Origin: Klebsiella aerogenes KCTC 2190 | GTDB taxonomy: Bacteria; Pseudomonadota; Gammaproteobacteria; Enterobacterales; Enterobacteriaceae | DNA: 64,000 bases | NCBI RefSeq assembly: GCF_000215745.1 | Contig: NC_015663.1 | Location: 3,658,001-3,722,000 of the forward strand | Direction of reading: 5' to 3' | Shown: in pieces, positions 61,450 to 64,000 of the stretch | How positions within the stretch are numbered: the first letter of the stretch is position 1 | Layout: the number at the start of each line of letters is the position of its first letter | Made by a program: the position numbers and the translations under genes | Notes under the pieces: model-generated | What the model was told of the DNA's origin: nothing | Seen by the model: the letters and a program-made list of their open reading frames with translations, nothing else | Database searches by the model: none

Positions 61450-63036
61450 TTACAACACTTTAAAGCCGTGGGTACCATCGCGCGCTAACTGTTCCACCAG
61501 GCCATACTCCCAGTCGAGATAAGCCTGCATTGCCTCAGCGGAGTTATCGGTTCCTTCATAAGGCCGTCGATAGCGATCGCCGCGCGGCGTTGCCAGATGC
61601 GTCTCGCCCTGTTCCAGCGCCAGCCCGGCATCAATCCACGCCAGCGTCCCGCCGCTTAACAGTTGTACCGGCTTACCGGTCAATGCCGCGACTTCAGGTA
61701 CGGCATAGCGGGCCAGCAGGCTGCTGCCGCAGGTGACAACGTAACGTTTTGCGGAAGGAATGCGTTCAAGCGCCTGACGCAGCTGTGAACGCGCCAGCCA
61801 CCAGGCGCCGGGGATATGCCGCGCGACATAGTTCGCGCTGGTGGTGAAATCCAGTACCACGGTGCCGGGTTCACGCAATTGTTCCGCTAACTGCGCTGGG
61901 GTTATCTCCTCAGCCTGCGGCGCCGGCGGTACGCTGGCGGGCGGAACGCCGCGTTCGCTCAATTGCTCCACGCGGACATCGCGTAAAACCGCCACTTCCC
62001 AGCCCATCTGCGCTAACCAGGACGCTGCTATCGGCGCGCGTATCTCATCATCGGAGACCAGCACAATCCGTGCTCCGCGTACGCTGGCATAATGATCGGT
62101 TTCCTGCACCAGCTGGCCGCCGGGCGCATTCACGCTGTGCGGCAGATGGCCTGCGGCATACTCCTCGGGGCTGCGAACATCAAACAGATAGGTGGTGCGG
62201 CTCGGCTGCTGTTGCCAGCGGGCTAAAGTCGGGGCATCAATGAAGGCCACGCCAGCGCGCTCGGCCAACTGCGTCACCGCAGCCACGCGCTGCGCTGAGG
62301 CGCGGAAATCGGCGTCGTAGCGACGCTGTTGGCCGTGCTCGAGTTCCAGTCCGGCTAAGGTCCAGCCGATGGTACCGTTGCGCAGTGCGTATACCGGATT
62401 GGCTAAGCCGGCATTGCGCAGCGATTGGGTACCGACAATGCTGCGGGTACGGCCGGCGCAGTTAACGATCACTGTCGTTTGCGCCGACGGCAGTAGGCCT
62501 TCGATGCGTAACGCCAGCTCCCCGCCGGGCACGCTGATGCTGCCGGGAATATTCATCGTTTGATACTCATCGAAACGCCGCGCGTCGACCACCACGACCG
62601 GCTGGGGACCCTCGATCAGCGCCTTCACTTCCTCGGCGCTCAACGAGGGCGTCTGGCGCTCGCTCTCTACCAGCTCGCCGAACGCTTTGCTCGGTGAGTT
62701 AACGTCCTGAAAGAGCTCGCCGCCACTGCGCTTCCAGCCCGTCAGGCCGCCAGCCAGTAGCGCGACATCCTGATAGCCCCAGCGTTGCAGCCGTTCAAGG
62801 GCCTGCTCCGCGAGACCTTCGCCGTTATCGTAGAGGGTAATCGGCGTCGTCAGGCGCGGCACGCGGCGAAAAATCTCCAGCTCCAGCTTGCTGAGCGGCA
62901 AATTAGCGGCAAACAGCGGATGGTGAGTGGCAAATGCGGCCTCTTCGCGAACATCGATGAGCGCCACTTCCGCGCCATCGATCAGCGCCTGGCGCACCTC
63001 GGCTGGCTGGCGGTAATTGTAGTCAGGCATATTCAT
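61450..63036 (-). CDS. Four-domain rhodanese-like sulfurtransferase
   Basis: 528 aa made of four rhodanese-type domains. The expected loop cysteine occurs in domain 2 (Cys193, VNCAGRTRS) and domain 4 (Cys436, VVTCGSSLL). Domains 1 and 3 have aspartate there (LYDNGEG near 70, VSDDEI near 330), so active and inactive units alternate. Start at ATG 63036 with AAGG upstream; an ATG two codons later is possible. It overlaps the thiol dioxygenase gene by 14 nt and follows it in one operon. Thus it probably handles sulfur from the dioxygenase product. Confidence 0.85.
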   Translation of the reverse strand: MNMPDYNYRQPAEVRQALIDGAEVALIDVREEAAFATHHPLFAANLPLSKLELEIFRRVPRLTTPITLYDNGEGLAEQALERLQRWGYQDVALLAGGLTGWKRSGGELFQDVNSPSKAFGELVESERQTPSLSAEEVKALIEGPQPVVVVDARRFDEYQTMNIPGSISVPGGELALRIEGLLPSAQTTVIVNCAGRTRSIVGTQSLRNAGLANPVYALRNGTIGWTLAGLELEHGQQRRYDADFRASAQRVAAVTQLAERAGVAFIDAPTLARWQQQPSRTTYLFDVRSPEEYAAGHLPHSVNAPGGQLVQETDHYASVRGARIVLVSDDEIRAPIAASWLAQMGWEVAVLRDVRVEQLSERGVPPASVPPAPQAEEITPAQLAEQLREPGTVVLDFTTSANYVARHIPGAWWLARSQLRQALERIPSAKRYVVTCGSSLLARYAVPEVAALTGKPVQLLSGGTLAWIDAGLALEQGETHLATPRGDRYRRPYEGTDNSAEAMQAYLDWEYGLVEQLARDGTHGFKVL

Positions 63037-63628
63037 TATCCTTTGAGAGATCCCAGATATTGGGCAAGTGACGGTTGGAGTAACCGGAGACGAAAGGTTT
63101 GGCGATCCCATCCGCGGTATAAACAGCACGCCGGACGCTGCCGATGTTAGCGCCGTAGACGTGAATACTGATTGAGACGTGGTCCGCGAGCGCATTACTC
63201 ACCCGATGAATATCGCCATCGCGGGATGAGACTTTTTCCACCTTGCCGGGTGAAAGCCGTTCAGCAGGGCCAGTGGCGATCGGCAAACCGCGTTCGTCGA
63301 GTCGGTAGCGCTGGTTCTCCTCCGCGCCGCGCAACATACCGATGGCTCCCCAGACCCGATGGTCATGAATCGGCGTCGATTGCCCCGGCCCCCAGACGAA
63401 GCTGACAATCGAAAAACGTTGGCCGGAATCGGCATGCAGCAAATACTGCTGATAGTGATGGGGATGCGGCAGGGTGTACTCTTCCGGCAACCAGTCGTCT
63501 TTTTGCACCAGCGCAGCCAGGCGCTCGGCGACGGCGTCGAGCAGGGTGGCCTCATCGGTAAACTGGCGATGCAGAGCATCAAGGTCTTGAATAAACTGGC
63601 GTAATTTTTCCACTCGCGGTGCAGTCAT
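63023..63628 (-). CDS. Thiol dioxygenase, Gln-type (3-mercaptopropionate dioxygenase-like)
   Basis: A 201-aa cupin of the cysteine dioxygenase family. Iron ligands His88 and His90 (STPIHDHRVWG) and His141 (GDIHRVSN) are present. Where cysteine dioxygenases have an arginine, this has HHYQQYLLHADSG with glutamine (Gln60/61), the mark of the 3-mercaptopropionate type. Predicted reaction: thiol plus oxygen to the sulfinate. The substrate could also be cysteine or another thiol. Upstream is a divergent LysR gene. Confidence 0.85.
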   Translation of the reverse strand: MTAPRVEKLRQFIQDLDALHRQFTDEATLLDAVAERLAALVQKDDWLPEEYTLPHPHHYQQYLLHADSGQRFSIVSFVWGPGQSTPIHDHRVWGAIGMLRGAEENQRYRLDERGLPIATGPAERLSPGKVEKVSSRDGDIHRVSNALADHVSISIHVYGANIGSVRRAVYTADGIAKPFVSGYSNRHLPNIWDLSKDNEYA

Positions 63629-63735
63629 GGTGGTTTCCTGTTGTCGGGACTGGTCATTACGCTAGCAAAGGCGTTAATATAATTAAAATGCAATTTCCGC
63701 ATATATTAATATGCAAAAATCACATTAAGGATTGT

Positions 63736-64000
63736 ATGCGTATCGATGACATTGATGCTCTGCTGGCTACCGTGCAGTTTTCCTCTCTGAATCAGGCGGC
63801 GGAATACCTTGGCATTACCCAATCGGCCATTACCCGTCGGCTTCAGCGTCTGGAGCAAACCCTCAATGTGACGCTGCTGGAGCGCCAGACCCGGCCCCTG
63901 ACGCTCACCGCCGCCGGACATCGGGTGTATGAGCAGTGCCTGAGCATTAAGCGGGAAACCAAAAAGCTGTACGGTCTGCTTGACCCGGAGGCGGAACCGC
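63736..64000 (+). CDS. LysR-family regulator (3' truncated by the window edge)
   Basis: The first 88 residues only. A complete N-terminal HTH is visible (QFSSLNQAAEYLGITQSAIT, then RRLQRLEQTLNVTLLERQTR). An AAGG-like ribosome site lies 5 nt upstream. Divergent from the thiol dioxygenase/rhodanese operon, which it most likely controls. The effector domain is outside the window. Confidence 0.85.
   Translation, partial: MRIDDIDALLATVQFSSLNQAAEYLGITQSAITRRLQRLEQTLNVTLLERQTRPLTLTAAGHRVYEQCLSIKRETKKLYGLLDPEAEP

Overview
The window is a chromosomal stretch of a member of the Enterobacteriaceae, most like the Klebsiella/Raoultella group. Gene order and protein sequences closely follow the E. coli K-12 regions opp-tonB, pfkB-thrS-pheST-ihfA, btu-nlpC-selO-aroH-ppsR-ppsA, rprA-ydiK-ydiJ-menI, sufABCDSE-ldtE-lpp-pykF-fumD. 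Extra blocks that E. coli K-12 lacks at these points sit between them. I saw no rRNA, tRNA, CRISPR array, insertion sequence or prophage gene.

Layout. 1-2538: end of the oligopeptide permease operon (oppC partial, oppD, oppF). 2553-7804: a voltage-gated-type K+ channel, yciU, clsA, yciY, yciI, tonB, yniA. 7910-10329: a GhoS-like small protein, pfkB, ydiY. 10580-17927: the translation block thrS-infC-rpmI-rplT-pheM-pheS-pheT-ihfA, with the thrS operator, the AUU-started infC and the pheM attenuator. 17985-22264: an inserted cassette (RidA family, FAD amino-acid dehydrogenase, LysR regulator, permease) that separates ihfA from btuC. 22392-26293: btuC, an orphan MetQ-type lipoprotein, btuE, btuD, nlpC. 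26406-34458: selO, hemP, aroH, ppsR, ppsA, RprA small RNA, ydiK. 34677-40865: ydiJ, menI, a DUF1508 protein, a YeaQ-type protein, a possible tiny membrane protein with a structured RNA, a lipoprotein and a zinc-ribbon metallo-beta-lactamase-fold protein. 41230-50577: suf operon, ldtE, lpp, pykF, fumD. 50604-55471: a shikimate/quinate catabolic cassette under a TetR-type regulator. 55530-59055: a ModA-like protein and a FecCD-type ABC importer in convergent orientation, each preceded by a ModE-type palindrome. 59192-64000: a laccase-domain protein, a secreted DUF1996/DNRLRE protein, a four-domain rhodanese, a thiol dioxygenase and the start of a LysR regulator.

How the genes work together. Iron supply and repair recur: tonB, hemP and suf each have a Fur-type site. 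Carbon flow at the PEP/pyruvate node is represented by pfkB, ppsA with ppsR, and pykF, with Cra-type sites at ppsA and pykF. Aromatic metabolism appears in both directions: aroH under a TrpR-type operator makes DAHP, while the accessory cassette degrades shikimate to protocatechuate.

The observation most worth following is the molybdate/tungstate-type locus at 55.5-59.1 kb. Two ModE-like boxes (11 bp half sites, 6 bp spacer) flank a MolBCA-like importer and a ModA-like protein with no signal peptide, whose gene overlaps the importer ATPase gene tail to tail. Other candidates are the tiny membrane ORF with a structured RNA at 38.9-39.15 kb and the thiol dioxygenase/rhodanese pair at the right end.
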